A DNA stretch of 36,589 nucleotides from positions 1 through 36,589 of the forward strand of contig JAJDBE010000286.1 of assembly GCA_029261515.1 (NCBI GenBank), read 5' to 3'. Below, one piece after another: positions 24,081-32,831 of the stretch. The DNA is from Nitrospinaceae bacterium. GTDB lineage: Bacteria > Nitrospinota > Nitrospinia > Nitrospinales > VA-1. The notes beneath the pieces were generated by a model. The model saw only the letters and a program-made list of their open reading frames with translations, was not told where the DNA came from and did not search any database. How positions within the stretch are numbered: the stretch's first letter is position 1; every line of letters starts with the position of its first letter. Position numbers and translations under genes: made by a program.

Positions 24081-24407
24081 TCACGGCGATGCGGGAACCC
24101 AGTTGTCGATGCTTTTAAGATAGGGTTCCGATCCTTTGACGATGGGGAGGGCGATCACTTCCGGAACGTCGTAGCTGTGATTCCGGCGCACCCAGGCTTC
24201 CAGCGCCGCGAACCGGCTCGAGCGGGTTTTGATGATGAGAAGAATTTCCTCATCGACGCAAAGTTTTCCTTCCCAATAGTAGGTGGACTGAATCGAGGGC
24301 AGGGTGTTGACGCAAAACGCCAGTTTTTCCTCGACCAGGCCCAGGCTCAGTTTCTCCGCTTCTTCTTTGGATCCCGCCGTGACAAAAACCACCATGTGCT
24401 GTTCCAT
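24081..24407 (-). CDS. cutA: CutA-type divalent-cation tolerance protein
   Basis: This 108-residue protein has the CutA ferredoxin-like trimer fold: MVVFVTAGSKEEAEKLSLGLVEEKLAFCVN (residues 5-34), STYYWEGKLCVDEEILLIIKT and SYDVPEVIALPIVKGSEPYLKSIDNWV. CutA was named for copper tolerance in E. coli, but its physiological role is uncertain. The ribosome site AAGGAGG lies six bases before the ATG. It is 15 nt downstream of the YqaA-like gene, probably in the same transcript as priA upstream and msrP downstream. Confidence 0.95.
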   Translation of the reverse strand: MEQHMVVFVTAGSKEEAEKLSLGLVEEKLAFCVNTLPSIQSTYYWEGKLCVDEEILLIIKTRSSRFAALEAWVRRNHSYDVPEVIALPIVKGSEPYLKSIDNWVPASP

Positions 24408-24422
24408 GCCTGCCTCCTTTTT

Positions 24423-25010
24423 TCAAAGCACGAACTTTAAAATATAAAATCCCAAAAACAGCAGAACGAAAAAGGCGATGCTGAAAAAACCGAAATATTT
24501 TTCGATCAACTCTTTTATGGCCGGTCCGAATTTATAGATCAGAAACCCGATGAGAAAAAACCGCGCCGCCCGGCCCAGAGTAGAAGCAAAAATAAAAATG
24601 GGCAGATCGATTTTAAACGCCCCGGCGGCGATGGTGAACAGTTTATAAGGGATCGGGGTGAACCCGGCTCCGGCAACCGCCCAGGCTTCGTATTGTTGAT
24701 AGAGCGCGCCAATTTTTTCGAACTTTGCCTGCAAATGGTAAAAGTCCAGAATTTTGTGGCCGATGACGTCCATGAATTTTAATCCAATCAGGTAACCGAA
24801 CACGCCTCCCATGACAGAAGCAAGAGTGCAAAAGAAAGCATAGCGAAACCATAGGGCAGGAACGGCAATGATCATCGCGATGAGGAGGACATCCGGAGGC
24901 ACCGGAAAAAACGAGGACTCGATAAACGAAATGGCAAACAAGGCGGGCAAGGCATAAGGCGTGGCCGCCCAGTGCAGGACCCAATCGTACAACGACCGTA
25001 GAAGTTTCAT
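24423..25010 (-). CDS. YqaA/DedA-type (SNARE-associated) membrane protein
   Basis: This 195-residue inner-membrane protein has four to five helices. ATPYALPALFAISFIESSFFPVPPDVLLIAM (about residues 16-46), MGGVFGYLIGLKFM, GAGFTPIPYKLFTIAAGAFKI and STLGRAARFFLIGFLIYKFG are typical of the short YqaA/COG1238 branch of the DedA superfamily. DedA proteins affect membrane homeostasis and undecaprenyl-phosphate or phospholipid recycling; the role of this branch is not settled. It starts 35 nt after the priA stop. Confidence 0.9.
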   Translation of the reverse strand: MKLLRSLYDWVLHWAATPYALPALFAISFIESSFFPVPPDVLLIAMIIAVPALWFRYAFFCTLASVMGGVFGYLIGLKFMDVIGHKILDFYHLQAKFEKIGALYQQYEAWAVAGAGFTPIPYKLFTIAAGAFKIDLPIFIFASTLGRAARFFLIGFLIYKFGPAIKELIEKYFGFFSIAFFVLLFLGFYILKFVL

Positions 25011-25045
25011 AATCCGCTTTCGATAAGAGTTGTCAACTTGGAACG

Positions 25046-27559
25046 TTACAAGAGGTTCACAGGGTCTACATCAATAGACCATTTGGCTTTCCCTGTAAAG
25101 GCGGTTTTCAGTTCCTGAACGTCGTTCAGCCGCTTCAGCAGGAATTGCAAGGTTTTTGCACTTTGCGCCCGCAGTAGAATGTGCCAGCGGTATTTGTTTT
25201 TGATGCGGTACAAAGCGGCGCGCGAGGGGCCGAGAACCTCGATATTGCGGGCAGGTGGCATGACGCGTGCCAGGGTGCTTTTCAGTTTCCGAGCCATCGA
25301 TTCCCCAAGCGCTTCTATTTCGCTTTCGATTTCCAAAGCGATCATACGGGTAAAGGGAGGATAATTGAGCTGTTTCCTCAAGATCAATTCCTTTTCATAG
25401 AATTTCTGGAAATCGTGTTGTTTGACAAAGTCGAACACATAATGCGCAGGATTGTGGGTCTGAATGATGACCTGGCCGGGAACGCGGCCTCTGCCGGCAC
25501 GTCCCGCCACCTGGGTGAGAAGTTGAAAGGACCGCTCGCAGGAACGAAAATCCGGGATGTTTAAAGACAAATCCGCATGCACCACGCCCACCAGAGTGAC
25601 GTTGGGAAAGTCGTGCCCCTTGGTGATCATCTGCGTGCCGATGAGAATGTCGATTTCTCCCGCTGTCATCAATTCGTGCATGGCTTCAAAAGCCGATTTG
25701 CCGCGCGTGGTGTCGCGATCGAGCCGGGTGATTTTTGCTTCCGGAAACAAACGTCGCGTTTCTTCCTCCAGTTTCTGCGTGCCGAATCCGTTGAACCGGA
25801 TCACCTCGCCCATGCAGTCGGCGCAGGTCTTCGGAGTGCGGGCGGAATAATTGCAGTAGTGACAGCGGATGACATTTTCACTGCCGTGAAACGTCAGCGT
25901 GACACTGCAATGAGGACACTGAAATACAAATCCGCATTCCTTGCAGAAAATGTAGTTGGCGGTTCCCCGGCGGTTGAGGAACAGAAACACCTGTTCCTTG
26001 CGGTTCAAGCGGGCGCGGATGGCGGATTTCAGTTCTCCTGAAAGGATGGAGAAGTTTTTATACTCGTTTTTTTCAACGCGCATGTCGGTGATGCGGACGA
26101 CGGGAAGCAGGCGGTCGAGAACCCGTTTGCCGAGCGAAAGGTAGCGGTATTTTCCAGACTCGGTGTTGGCTAACGATTCCATAGAGGGTGTGGCGGAGCC
26201 CAAAATCACCACGGCGTTTTCCGCCTGGGCGCGGACGATGGCGGTGTCGCGCGCGTGGTAGCGGGGAGTGGAATCCTGCTTATAAGAGGAGTCGTGCTCC
26301 TCATCGATGACGATGATCCCTAAGTTTTTGAGAGGCGAAAAAACAGCGGATCGTGCGCCTACGACAATGGCGACCCGGCCTTCCTGAATTTTTTTCCACT
26401 CCAGGTAGCGCTCTCTTTGCGAAAGGCCGCTGTGCATGATGGCGACGTTCGTGCCGAAGCGTTTCTGAAAACGGCTGACGGTTTGCGGCGTCAAGGAAAT
26501 TTCAGGCACCAGCATGATCGCGGTCTTTTTTTGCTCCAACGCGCGTTGAATGCAGCGGATGTAAATTTCGGTTTTCCCGCTTCCGGTGATGCCATGCAAA
26601 AGAAAGGTTTTAAACTCCGAGGCGTCCAGCGAGTGGCCAAGTTCCGCATACACTTTTTTCTGGTCGGAAGTGAAGGGCAGGGGCGCTTCGGCGCACCAGT
26701 CGGCATCCTGAGTTTCGACTTCTTCCTGACGCTGGTTTTTCACCGTCGTGATTTCAATCAGACCTTTTTCCCGCAGCTTTTTAAGCGTATCGGAGCAGGA
26801 GGGAAAATGTTGCGATAATTGCCCAAGGGTCTGTTCACCGCCACGTAAATGATCGTAAACCAACTTTTGTTTGGGACTGCGGCGCAGGAGTTTTTCCACT
26901 TCCTCTTCAGGTGGACTTTGAGATGCGATCATGGCCTGTTTCTCAAACGTGTACTTCACCGTACTGCGTTTGACTTTTAATTGTGTCTTGAGAAATCCCA
27001 ATTGTTTGCAGCGAGCCAGCGCGTAGGCACTGAACCGGTTGAGCAGCAAACCCCGCATTTGCTTTGCCGATACTTGACCGCGGTCCTGAATGGTTTTCAG
27101 GATCAACAATAACGTCTCTTTTTCATCACTCGCTTCCATGGCGGAAAGACCCTCTTCAGTCAGCGTCAGGATTTCCTGACTCTCGTCTTCCAGTCCTGCC
27201 GGCAGAGCGGCTTTCACCGCTTCCCCCCAGGAGGCGTGGTAATAGTCCGCCAGCCATCGAGTGAGAGCAAGGATTTCTCCTGATAAAACCGGGTGGGTGT
27301 CGAGAACATCTTCAATCGCTTTCAACGTTATCGCAGGATCACAGCGATCGGAGATTGCAACCACGTAACCGGTGAGCTTGCGCCTGCCAAAGGGAACAAA
27401 CACGCGCATTCCTATCTGCAAAATGGAGCGGAACTGCGGCGGAATCTCATAAGTGAACGCGTCCCGCATCGGCAGATTGACCACGACCTCGGCGAATATT
27501 TTGTTCGCCTCGGCAGGGGATGAGGAAAGTGGCGGGTCGATGGTTGTGGGAAGGTTCAT
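25046..27559 (-). CDS. priA: Primosomal protein N' (replication restart helicase)
   Basis: This 837-residue superfamily-2 DNA helicase restarts stalled replication forks. In order it has an N-terminal 3'-OH/DNA-binding domain (VVVNLPMRDAFTYEIPP, residues 26-42), a winged-helix region, Walker A HGITGSGKTEIY (around 330), DEEH Walker B (VIDEEHDSSYKQD), the eight-cysteine zinc module (CKECGFVFQCPHC then CHYCNY and CADC) and helicase motifs V/VI (GTQMITKGHDFPNVTLVGV, QLLTQVAGRAGRG). It is full length. It begins a probable minus-strand operon with the YqaA-like gene, cutA and msrP. Confidence 0.97.
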   Translation of the reverse strand: MNLPTTIDPPLSSSPAEANKIFAEVVVNLPMRDAFTYEIPPQFRSILQIGMRVFVPFGRRKLTGYVVAISDRCDPAITLKAIEDVLDTHPVLSGEILALTRWLADYYHASWGEAVKAALPAGLEDESQEILTLTEEGLSAMEASDEKETLLLILKTIQDRGQVSAKQMRGLLLNRFSAYALARCKQLGFLKTQLKVKRSTVKYTFEKQAMIASQSPPEEEVEKLLRRSPKQKLVYDHLRGGEQTLGQLSQHFPSCSDTLKKLREKGLIEITTVKNQRQEEVETQDADWCAEAPLPFTSDQKKVYAELGHSLDASEFKTFLLHGITGSGKTEIYIRCIQRALEQKKTAIMLVPEISLTPQTVSRFQKRFGTNVAIMHSGLSQRERYLEWKKIQEGRVAIVVGARSAVFSPLKNLGIIVIDEEHDSSYKQDSTPRYHARDTAIVRAQAENAVVILGSATPSMESLANTESGKYRYLSLGKRVLDRLLPVVRITDMRVEKNEYKNFSILSGELKSAIRARLNRKEQVFLFLNRRGTANYIFCKECGFVFQCPHCSVTLTFHGSENVIRCHYCNYSARTPKTCADCMGEVIRFNGFGTQKLEEETRRLFPEAKITRLDRDTTRGKSAFEAMHELMTAGEIDILIGTQMITKGHDFPNVTLVGVVHADLSLNIPDFRSCERSFQLLTQVAGRAGRGRVPGQVIIQTHNPAHYVFDFVKQHDFQKFYEKELILRKQLNYPPFTRMIALEIESEIEALGESMARKLKSTLARVMPPARNIEVLGPSRAALYRIKNKYRWHILLRAQSAKTLQFLLKRLNDVQELKTAFTGKAKWSIDVDPVNLL

Positions 27560-27647
27560 GATTCCGGGCCAGTAATGAATTTGCAGGAATTTTACCAGAG
27601 AACAGAGGAGTTAAAAACCCGTCTCTGTTTTGTTGGCCAAGAAAAAA

Positions 27648-27676
27648 TTGACTTGCAAAACGATATCCCCTAGTCT
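27648..27676 (+). promoter_or_regulatory. Putative promoter for the small basic protein gene
   Basis: TTGACT (27648-27653) and TAGTCT (27671-27676) are spaced by 17 bp, 70 nt upstream of the ATG at 27747. Confidence 0.35.
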
Positions 27677-27746
27677 TTCCTTTCCCTAATCAATTTAAAG
27701 ACCGGATGATGATACTTATCATTCATTAAGCAGAGGAAAAAAAATC

Positions 27747-27944
27747 ATGAAAATTGGAGAAAAAATTAAGTTGGATTTTGCCGGAAAGAAAAAGGATGCC
27801 GTGGTTTTCAAGGTGTTTCCCAATACGGTTTATCTCAAAGTCGATTTCGAGAAGGAAAAGGGGAAAATCGTGAAACGCAAACTCAATGCGATCGACAAAG
27901 GAAAATCCGCCAAGAAAAAGGAAAAAGCAAAAGCCAGTAAGTGA
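27747..27944 (+). CDS. Small Lys-rich protein, unknown
   Basis: This 65-residue protein has a beta-rich first half (MKIGEKIKLDFAGKKKDAVV, then FKVFPNTVYLKVDF) that could be a small SH3/KOW-like barrel. A strongly basic tail (residues 45-65, mostly Lys, Ala and Ser) may bind nucleic acid. I do not recognise a family. AGAGGA about 11 bases before the ATG and codon use like its neighbours support a real gene. It is alone between divergent priA and a convergent isomerase gene. Confidence 0.65.
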   Translation: MKIGEKIKLDFAGKKKDAVVFKVFPNTVYLKVDFEKEKGKIVKRKLNAIDKGKSAKKKEKAKASK

Positions 27945-27976
27945 TCTGCATGAATCGCCAGGGAGAAGCAAAACGT

Positions 27977-28001
27977 ATCTGCTAAGCGCTCCTTGGCAGA
28001 T
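27977..28001. terminator. Hairpin between convergent genes
   Basis: ATCTGCTAAG (27977-27986) pairs fully (one G-T) with CTTGGCAGAT (27992-28001) around CGCTC. It lies between two converging stop codons. The downstream T-tract is short (TTTT at 28009-28012). Confidence 0.5.
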
Positions 28002-28025
28002 GTCCGGATTTTGAGATTGGCCCCG

Positions 28026-29039
28026 CTAAAAATACGTTTTCAGTTTTGCCTCTTTCTTAAGAGCTTGAACGTAATCCCGCGTTGCCTGGGCAGTTTTCCT
28101 TTCCAGCAAAGTCTTTCGGATCGTTTCTTTTTCCTCAGCAAAAGTGCGGGTGGCGCCCGGCTTTTTGTCGGTGACTTTTAGGATATGCAGCCCGTGTTTG
28201 GTCTTGAATATCTCGCTCACCTCACCGACCTTCATCTTGAACGCCCGGCTGCTAAAAGCCGGGAGCATCCTTTTTTGAGTGAAAAAACCCAGGTCCCCGC
28301 CTTTGGCTGCAAGACTGTCCTGCGAGAATTTTTGCGCCAAATCTCCGAAATCCGATCCGGATTTGACCTGCTCCAGAACCGACTCCAGTTTTTTACGCGC
28401 CATCTGTTCCGCCTGTTGGCCGCTGTCCGGTTTCAATTTTATCAACATGACACTGGCCCGGACCTTATCCTCGGTCTGGAATTGATCGATATTTTTTTCG
28501 TAATGGGCCTTTAATTCTTTTTCGCTGATTTTGATTTTTGGCTCGACTTCTTTTTTGATGACCTCGTTCATGATGAGGTCGGTTCTCAGCTCTTCCTGGT
28601 ATTGATCGAGGCTCATGCCCTGGTCCGCCAGTTTGTGCTCGAACACCGCATCGGATTTAAAGGACGCCTTCACCTGGTTTAATTTTTCATTGACCATTTC
28701 CGGAGAGACGGCAACGCCAATCTCCTTGCCTTTTTGCAGCAACAGAGTGCGTCCGATTTCTTCGTCGATCAGTTTTTTGGCGGCGGTTTTTAATTGGTCG
28801 GGGCTTAAGGTCATTCCCTTGGCTTTGTAGCTGCGGATGGATTTTTGCAACTCGCGAATGATGACCTCCCGCTTGATATCGGTGTCATTGACTTTTGCGG
28901 TCACTTCCGGCAGGGCGATGGGAGGCTTGTCGTCGTGCTTATGTCCTGAATGGGCATATCCGTTTGCAGCAGTAGCTGCAACCAGAGCCAGAGCCGATAA
29001 AAAGATAGGGATTGTTTTAATAGAACCGGTGCGAAACAT
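28026..29039 (-). CDS. Periplasmic PpiC/SurA-type peptidyl-prolyl isomerase
   Basis: This 337-residue protein has a signal peptide (IPIFLSALALVAATAANGYAH, cut near residue 29). A short His-rich segment (HSGHKHDD) follows, then a SurA_N-like helical chaperone region (about 45-185), a parvulin domain (about 190-290: RASVMLIKLK, SDFGDLAQKFSQDSLAAKGGDLGFF, VGEVSEIFKTKHGLHILKV) and a C-terminal helix. Such proteins assist folding of exported proteins. The histidines right after the signal may bind metal, or may be chance. The gene is a single minus-strand unit. Confidence 0.92.
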   Translation of the reverse strand: MFRTGSIKTIPIFLSALALVAATAANGYAHSGHKHDDKPPIALPEVTAKVNDTDIKREVIIRELQKSIRSYKAKGMTLSPDQLKTAAKKLIDEEIGRTLLLQKGKEIGVAVSPEMVNEKLNQVKASFKSDAVFEHKLADQGMSLDQYQEELRTDLIMNEVIKKEVEPKIKISEKELKAHYEKNIDQFQTEDKVRASVMLIKLKPDSGQQAEQMARKKLESVLEQVKSGSDFGDLAQKFSQDSLAAKGGDLGFFTQKRMLPAFSSRAFKMKVGEVSEIFKTKHGLHILKVTDKKPGATRTFAEEKETIRKTLLERKTAQATRDYVQALKKEAKLKTYF

Positions 29040-29202
29040 GAGCTTGCCTCTTCTTAAAGGGAATGAAACCCTGTCAAATTTCTGGGGTTTGGAACCAACT
29101 CAAGGCTAATCATTCATTTTCCGGTTGTCAACCGATTTTGTCCGGCAATGGAACGCGCGTTCATTGCGATTTTAAAGGATTGAGGCTGATAAAAAAAGAA
29201 TT

Positions 29203-30429
29203 TCAGGCTGGTGTCTCAGTCATTTGCCGTCTTAGAGAACGAAACAGGAAAAGGGTGATGATCGTGATTAAAAGTAGCGAGGTGAGGGCGGCCCGGTATT
29301 TAAACGTTTCCGTCTCCTGAAAAATCCAGACGATGGACCCCCACAACAGCGGTCCCAGAATGGAGGCGGCCTTTCCCGCCAGGCCGTACACGCCGAAAAA
29401 TTCCCCCACTTTTTCCGGCGGGCAAAGTTCCACGAGATACGCGCGGCTGACCACCCAGACGCCTCCCATTCCCATGCCCGCCAGGGGACCCACCAGCCAG
29501 AACATGAGTTGACTTTGGCTGAGAATCGCAATGGCCAGCGCCGCCACCCAGAGCCACAAGACCAGCCAGTAGGACCATGCCGTTCCCTTGTGCTTGACCA
29601 GCCAGCCAATGACAAACGACCCGACCATTGCCGCCGAGGTGGAGGTGATGAGGAATGAGGTGATTTGCGCATCGGTGAAATGGATCACCTTGTTGGCATA
29701 AACGGACATGAAAGCGATCACCGTGTTGACCACGTCCAGGATCATAAAATGGATGAGAATGAATTTGAGCAGAAGCTTGTACTGAGCCGCATTGGTCAGG
29801 GTTTGTTTGAGGGTGCGAAACGCTTGCCCCAATTTGACTTTTTCAAATGGCCGGGTGTTGGGGTCTTTAACGAACAGAAAGCAGGGAATGGAAAAAATGA
29901 GAAACATCGCCGCTGTCGGAAGAAACGCGGCGGGGCGTCCATCGGACTCGACAAAGGGCCGGACCAGGATCAATCCCGCGATGGAACCCATATAACCCAA
30001 GGCAACGCCGTATCCTGAAACGAGGCCGATATGCGATCCTCTGGCCACCGAAGGCAGCATGCCATTGTAAAACACCATTGCCGATTGATAGCAGTAGTTG
30101 GCGATGGCAAACAGAAGCAGGCCGAGCCACAGGTTGTGCGTTTGCCCGATGAAGGCGGTGCCGATCACCGACAGCAAGGTCAGCAGAGTCAACGGACCGC
30201 GCCGGCGCCCGGTTTGATCGGAAATGGCGCCATAGACAGGAACGCTAAGAGCCACTGCGAGCATGGAACCAGAGAGCGCCACGCTGTATAAAATGTCCTG
30301 CCCTCCCTGATCCACCGTGACCCAAAGGGCAAAGTAGAGGGAGATGACATTCATCGAAAAGATGGTATTGGCAAAGTCATACATCGCCCAGGAGGCGATG
30401 GTCAGTTTATTGGCAGGAGAGGAGTTCAC
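29203..30429 (-). CDS. UMF1-type major facilitator superfamily transporter
   Basis: This 408-residue protein has about 12 membrane helices. The N-terminal ASWAMYDFANTIFSMNVISLYF (residues 13-34) and GAISDQTGRRRGPLTLLT (between helices 2 and 3) are typical of the UMF1/Atg22-like branch. CFLFVKDPNTRPFEKVKLGQAFRTLKQTL is the central cytosolic loop. The substrate is unknown; yeast Atg22 exports amino acids. Its ATG overlaps the last bases of the SUMF1 gene (ATGA, 30426-30429), so translation is coupled. Confidence 0.9.
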   Translation of the reverse strand: MNSSPANKLTIASWAMYDFANTIFSMNVISLYFALWVTVDQGGQDILYSVALSGSMLAVALSVPVYGAISDQTGRRRGPLTLLTLLSVIGTAFIGQTHNLWLGLLLFAIANYCYQSAMVFYNGMLPSVARGSHIGLVSGYGVALGYMGSIAGLILVRPFVESDGRPAAFLPTAAMFLIFSIPCFLFVKDPNTRPFEKVKLGQAFRTLKQTLTNAAQYKLLLKFILIHFMILDVVNTVIAFMSVYANKVIHFTDAQITSFLITSTSAAMVGSFVIGWLVKHKGTAWSYWLVLWLWVAALAIAILSQSQLMFWLVGPLAGMGMGGVWVVSRAYLVELCPPEKVGEFFGVYGLAGKAASILGPLLWGSIVWIFQETETFKYRAALTSLLLITIITLFLFRSLRRQMTETPA

Positions 30430-31226
30430 TGAACCGGTAGGACCGTCCGGAAACCGTAGATTTCGTTTTTAAGAGAGGGGAAGTTGCGGGCGCGATGCAC
30501 CACCTGGACGCCATCGAGATCGTTGATCCAGGAGCCGCCGCGCAACACCTTCATCTTGAGAGGGCCTTTGGGGCCATCGGGATTGACCTCCGGGCTGGTG
30601 CGGTAGTATTGCCTGTCGTACCAGTCCAGACACCATTCCCAGACGTTGCCGGAAGTGTTGAACAGGCCGAAGGGGCTGATGCCTGATTGATAATAATTGA
30701 CCGGGGCGGTTTGCGGGTAGTTGTCCTGATCCCCGGAGATATTGACAAAATAGAAGTAGAACCCCTGGTCCCATTTATTGCCCCAGGGCCACAGGCGTCC
30801 GTCGTTTCCCCTGGCGGCCTTTTCCCACTCGGCTTCGGTCGGCAGGCGGCGTCCCTTCCATTCCGCGTAAGCCATGGCATCGTACCAGCTGACGCCGACC
30901 ACAGGGAAATCGGGTTGGTTGAACTTTTCATCCTGCCAGTATTGGGGTTTTGCATGCCCTGTGGCTTCGACAAACGCCATGTAGTCGGCGTTGCTGACTT
31001 CGTATTTGTCGATGAAATAGGCGGACGTGTAAACGAAGTGCATGGGTTTTTCGTCGTCTCTTCCGGACGCGGTTCCCATTTGAAAATACCCTTTGGGGAC
31101 ATAAACCATTCCCGGCGGCGGTGTGGCCGGAGTTGTTTCGGGTGCCGCCATGAGTAAGGAAGAAGCAAGGAAAAGAAGGATGAGGCTTATAAGGGGTAAG
31201 AAAAGTTTTCCACGCAGGAAGTTCAT
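30426..31226 (-). CDS. Exported SUMF1/EgtB-type domain protein
   Basis: This 266-residue protein has a signal peptide (LPLISLILLFLASSLLMAAP, cut about residue 28) and then one sulfatase-modifying-factor domain: PPGMVYVPKGYFQMGT, FIDKYEVSNADYMAFVEATG, FPVVGVSWYDAMAYAEWKGRRLPTEAEWEKAARG, FGLFNTSGNVWEWCLDWYDRQYY, MKVLRGGSWIND and NEIYGFRTVLPV. The cysteines of genuine formylglycine-generating enzymes are missing from the C-terminal loop. Its role is therefore probably binding or an unrelated reaction in the periplasm. It overlaps genes at both ends by 4 nt. Confidence 0.9.
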   Translation of the reverse strand: MNFLRGKLFLPLISLILLFLASSLLMAAPETTPATPPPGMVYVPKGYFQMGTASGRDDEKPMHFVYTSAYFIDKYEVSNADYMAFVEATGHAKPQYWQDEKFNQPDFPVVGVSWYDAMAYAEWKGRRLPTEAEWEKAARGNDGRLWPWGNKWDQGFYFYFVNISGDQDNYPQTAPVNYYQSGISPFGLFNTSGNVWEWCLDWYDRQYYRTSPEVNPDGPKGPLKMKVLRGGSWINDLDGVQVVHRARNFPSLKNEIYGFRTVLPVQ

Positions 31227-31429
31227 GTGACGCTAAAAAAGCCGATGTGTGCGACCAGGTCTTCTCTGGTTTCGGCGGGGAGGTCGGCCTCGATATTTTC
31301 AATATTGATCCACTTGTAGTGCCCGTTCCAGCAGTTGAGAGTGACCACGGAATTGCCATACCAATCCAGTGTCCGATTCAGAAAAATCGGCGCCTGGCAT
31401 CTTTGGCAATATCCGCGAATTTCAATCAT
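31223..31429 (-). CDS. Small CxxC protein, first gene of a coupled operon
   Basis: This 68-residue protein starts MIEIRGYCQRCQAPIFL, a CxxC knuckle (Cys8, Cys11), with one further Cys and His in LNCWNGHYKW. That may complete a small zinc ribbon. I know no family. The ATG at 31429 has AAAGG nine bases upstream; the longer TTG start at 31447 is less likely. Its stop overlaps the SUMF1 gene by 4 nt (ATGA type), so this gene, SUMF1 and the transporter form a translationally coupled set. Confidence 0.65.
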   Translation of the reverse strand: MIEIRGYCQRCQAPIFLNRTLDWYGNSVVTLNCWNGHYKWINIENIEADLPAETREDLVAHIGFFSVT

Positions 31430-31448
31430 ATAAAAACCTTTGGACAAT

Positions 31449-31463
31449 CTCTCTTAAAGAGAG
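31449..31463. repeat. 15-bp palindrome in the operon leader
   Basis: CTCTCTT-A-AAGAGAG lies between the predicted promoter and the first start codon of the minus-strand three-gene set. It could be an operator or an mRNA hairpin. Confidence 0.4.
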
Positions 31464-31505
31464 GGATAAAAAATGGGTGGAGAAAAAAATAAAGCCGTTC
31501 ATGAA

Positions 31506-31535
31506 ATTGTAGAGTTAAAAATCAATGTTCTGCAA
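31506..31535 (-). promoter_or_regulatory. Putative promoter for the CxxC-SUMF1-MFS set
   Basis: On the minus strand TTGCAG (31530-31535) and TACAAT (31506-31511) are spaced by 18 bp, with AT-rich sequence upstream. This is a pattern match only. Confidence 0.45.
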
Positions 31536-31668
31536 GGAATATTTTAGTAAATTTAAAAAATCGTTTTTGATAAATGTTTAAATTGTCAAGTATTTTCGTG
31601 CAAACCAAGCCTGGCTCCGGTTCGGAGGGGCTTTATTGACAGGCTCATCTCGGTCAATCGATAAAATG

Positions 31669-32250
31669 CTAATGGGTAAACTCATACCCCGCCTGCTGCA
31701 GAATTTTCTTCAGAGTCTCCATCGGCAAACCCACGATATTGGAATACGAGCCGGAATAGGAAGCCACCATGAAGGCGCCTTTTCCCTGAATGGCATAGGC
31801 TCCGGCTTTATCCAGAGGTTCTCCTGTTTCCACGTATCGGATGATTTCCTCGTCGGCAACATGGTAAAAGCTCACTTCGGACACCACAGCAGTTTCCACC
31901 GGTTCGGAATTGACGACGGCGACCCCGGTGATTACCTGATGCGTTCTGCCGCTCAATCGCCGCAGGATATGATGGGCGTCATCAACATCTTTAGGTTTGC
32001 CGATGATTTCGTTATCCAGAACCACGATGGTGTCCGCGCCGATCACCCAATGGCCGGGGTATTTGCCGGCGACGTCCAGAGCTTTCTTACGGGCAATGGC
32101 AACGGCATTATCGGCGGGAGAAAGTTTTGCATCGAAAATTTCTTCTACCGAACTGGGAACGACTTTAAAGTCGGGCACGATTTCTTTTAGCAGTTCCACT
32201 CTTCGGGGAGATCGGGATGCCAGAATGAGCGGGTTTCGTGGATGCGTCAT
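31669..32250 (-). CDS. maf: Maf-family nucleoside triphosphate pyrophosphatase
   Basis: This 193-residue house-cleaning enzyme hydrolyses non-canonical or surplus NTPs (dTTP/UTP or modified pyrimidines) to NMP and pyrophosphate. Family motifs are PLILASRSPRRVELLK (residues 7-22), WVIGADTIVVLDNEIIGKPKD (68-88), RLSGRTHQVITGVAVV and KAGAYAIQGKGAFMVASYSGSYSNIVGLPM. Length is normal. The gene is minus-strand, divergent from the small parvulin gene. Confidence 0.95.
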   Translation of the reverse strand: MTHPRNPLILASRSPRRVELLKEIVPDFKVVPSSVEEIFDAKLSPADNAVAIARKKALDVAGKYPGHWVIGADTIVVLDNEIIGKPKDVDDAHHILRRLSGRTHQVITGVAVVNSEPVETAVVSEVSFYHVADEEIIRYVETGEPLDKAGAYAIQGKGAFMVASYSGSYSNIVGLPMETLKKILQQAGYEFTH

Positions 32251-32308
32251 TTGGATGGGGAAAAATAAATTCGGATAAATGCAGCTTCCCTGTTCGAGAA
32301 ACCACGAT

Positions 32309-32336
32309 CTGTCATGGATAATCAGAACAATATAAT
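32309..32336 (+). promoter_or_regulatory. Putative promoter for the small parvulin gene
   Basis: CTGTCA (32309-32314) and a perfect TATAAT (32331-32336) are spaced by 16 bp, about 90 nt before the ATG at 32427. Confidence 0.4.
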
Positions 32337-32426
32337 TTACTATAGAGAAATATTCAGGAAAGCAGAAAAATATTATTATTTGCAGGTAGAGTTTTTATCC
32401 CTGTGTTGTTCAGGAAGAAATGAAAT

Positions 32427-32819
32427 ATGGCAGGTGCATCGTTCCAAATTCAGGTAAGGCATATCCTAGTCGATAAAAAAGAAGTCGCAGAACTTTTACA
32501 AGAAACCATCAATTCCGCTAAATCGGCAACGGGCCGGGTCAAAATGCTGATGACGCTGGCCGAGAAATACAGCCTGTGTGCCTCAAAGGCGGATGGCGGT
32601 AACCTGGGCTGGCTGGAGATGGGGTGGAATATAGCCGACCCAAGGGTTCCCAGGGGAGGGTTTAAAAAACTGGAAAATGAAGAGCTGTACAATTATCTCA
32701 ACGAAGGGCTGGAGAATCGGACCCTAGAAAGTAAAGTCGCCTGTGGTCCGGTCAAAACGCATGCAGGCTACCATGTGGTCATGATCGCCAACGAATTTCG
32801 CACCAACCGGATCCTTTAA
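32427..32819 (+). CDS. Stand-alone parvulin (PpiC-type) domain protein
   Basis: This 130-residue protein has one rotamase-like domain without a signal peptide. QVRHILVDKKEVAELL (residues 9-24), LAEKYSLCASKADGGNLGWLEMG (44-66) and CGPVKTHAGYHVVMI (106-120) are the usual parvulin blocks. It is cytosolic in prediction, unlike the exported isomerase at 28026. AGGAAGA upstream supports the start. It converges on the radical SAM gene with 12 nt between. Whether it is an active isomerase is unproven, though the late GYHVV motif is intact. Confidence 0.87.
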   Translation: MAGASFQIQVRHILVDKKEVAELLQETINSAKSATGRVKMLMTLAEKYSLCASKADGGNLGWLEMGWNIADPRVPRGGFKKLENEELYNYLNEGLENRTLESKVACGPVKTHAGYHVVMIANEFRTNRIL

Positions 32820-32831
32820 ATTCCCGCCGGG

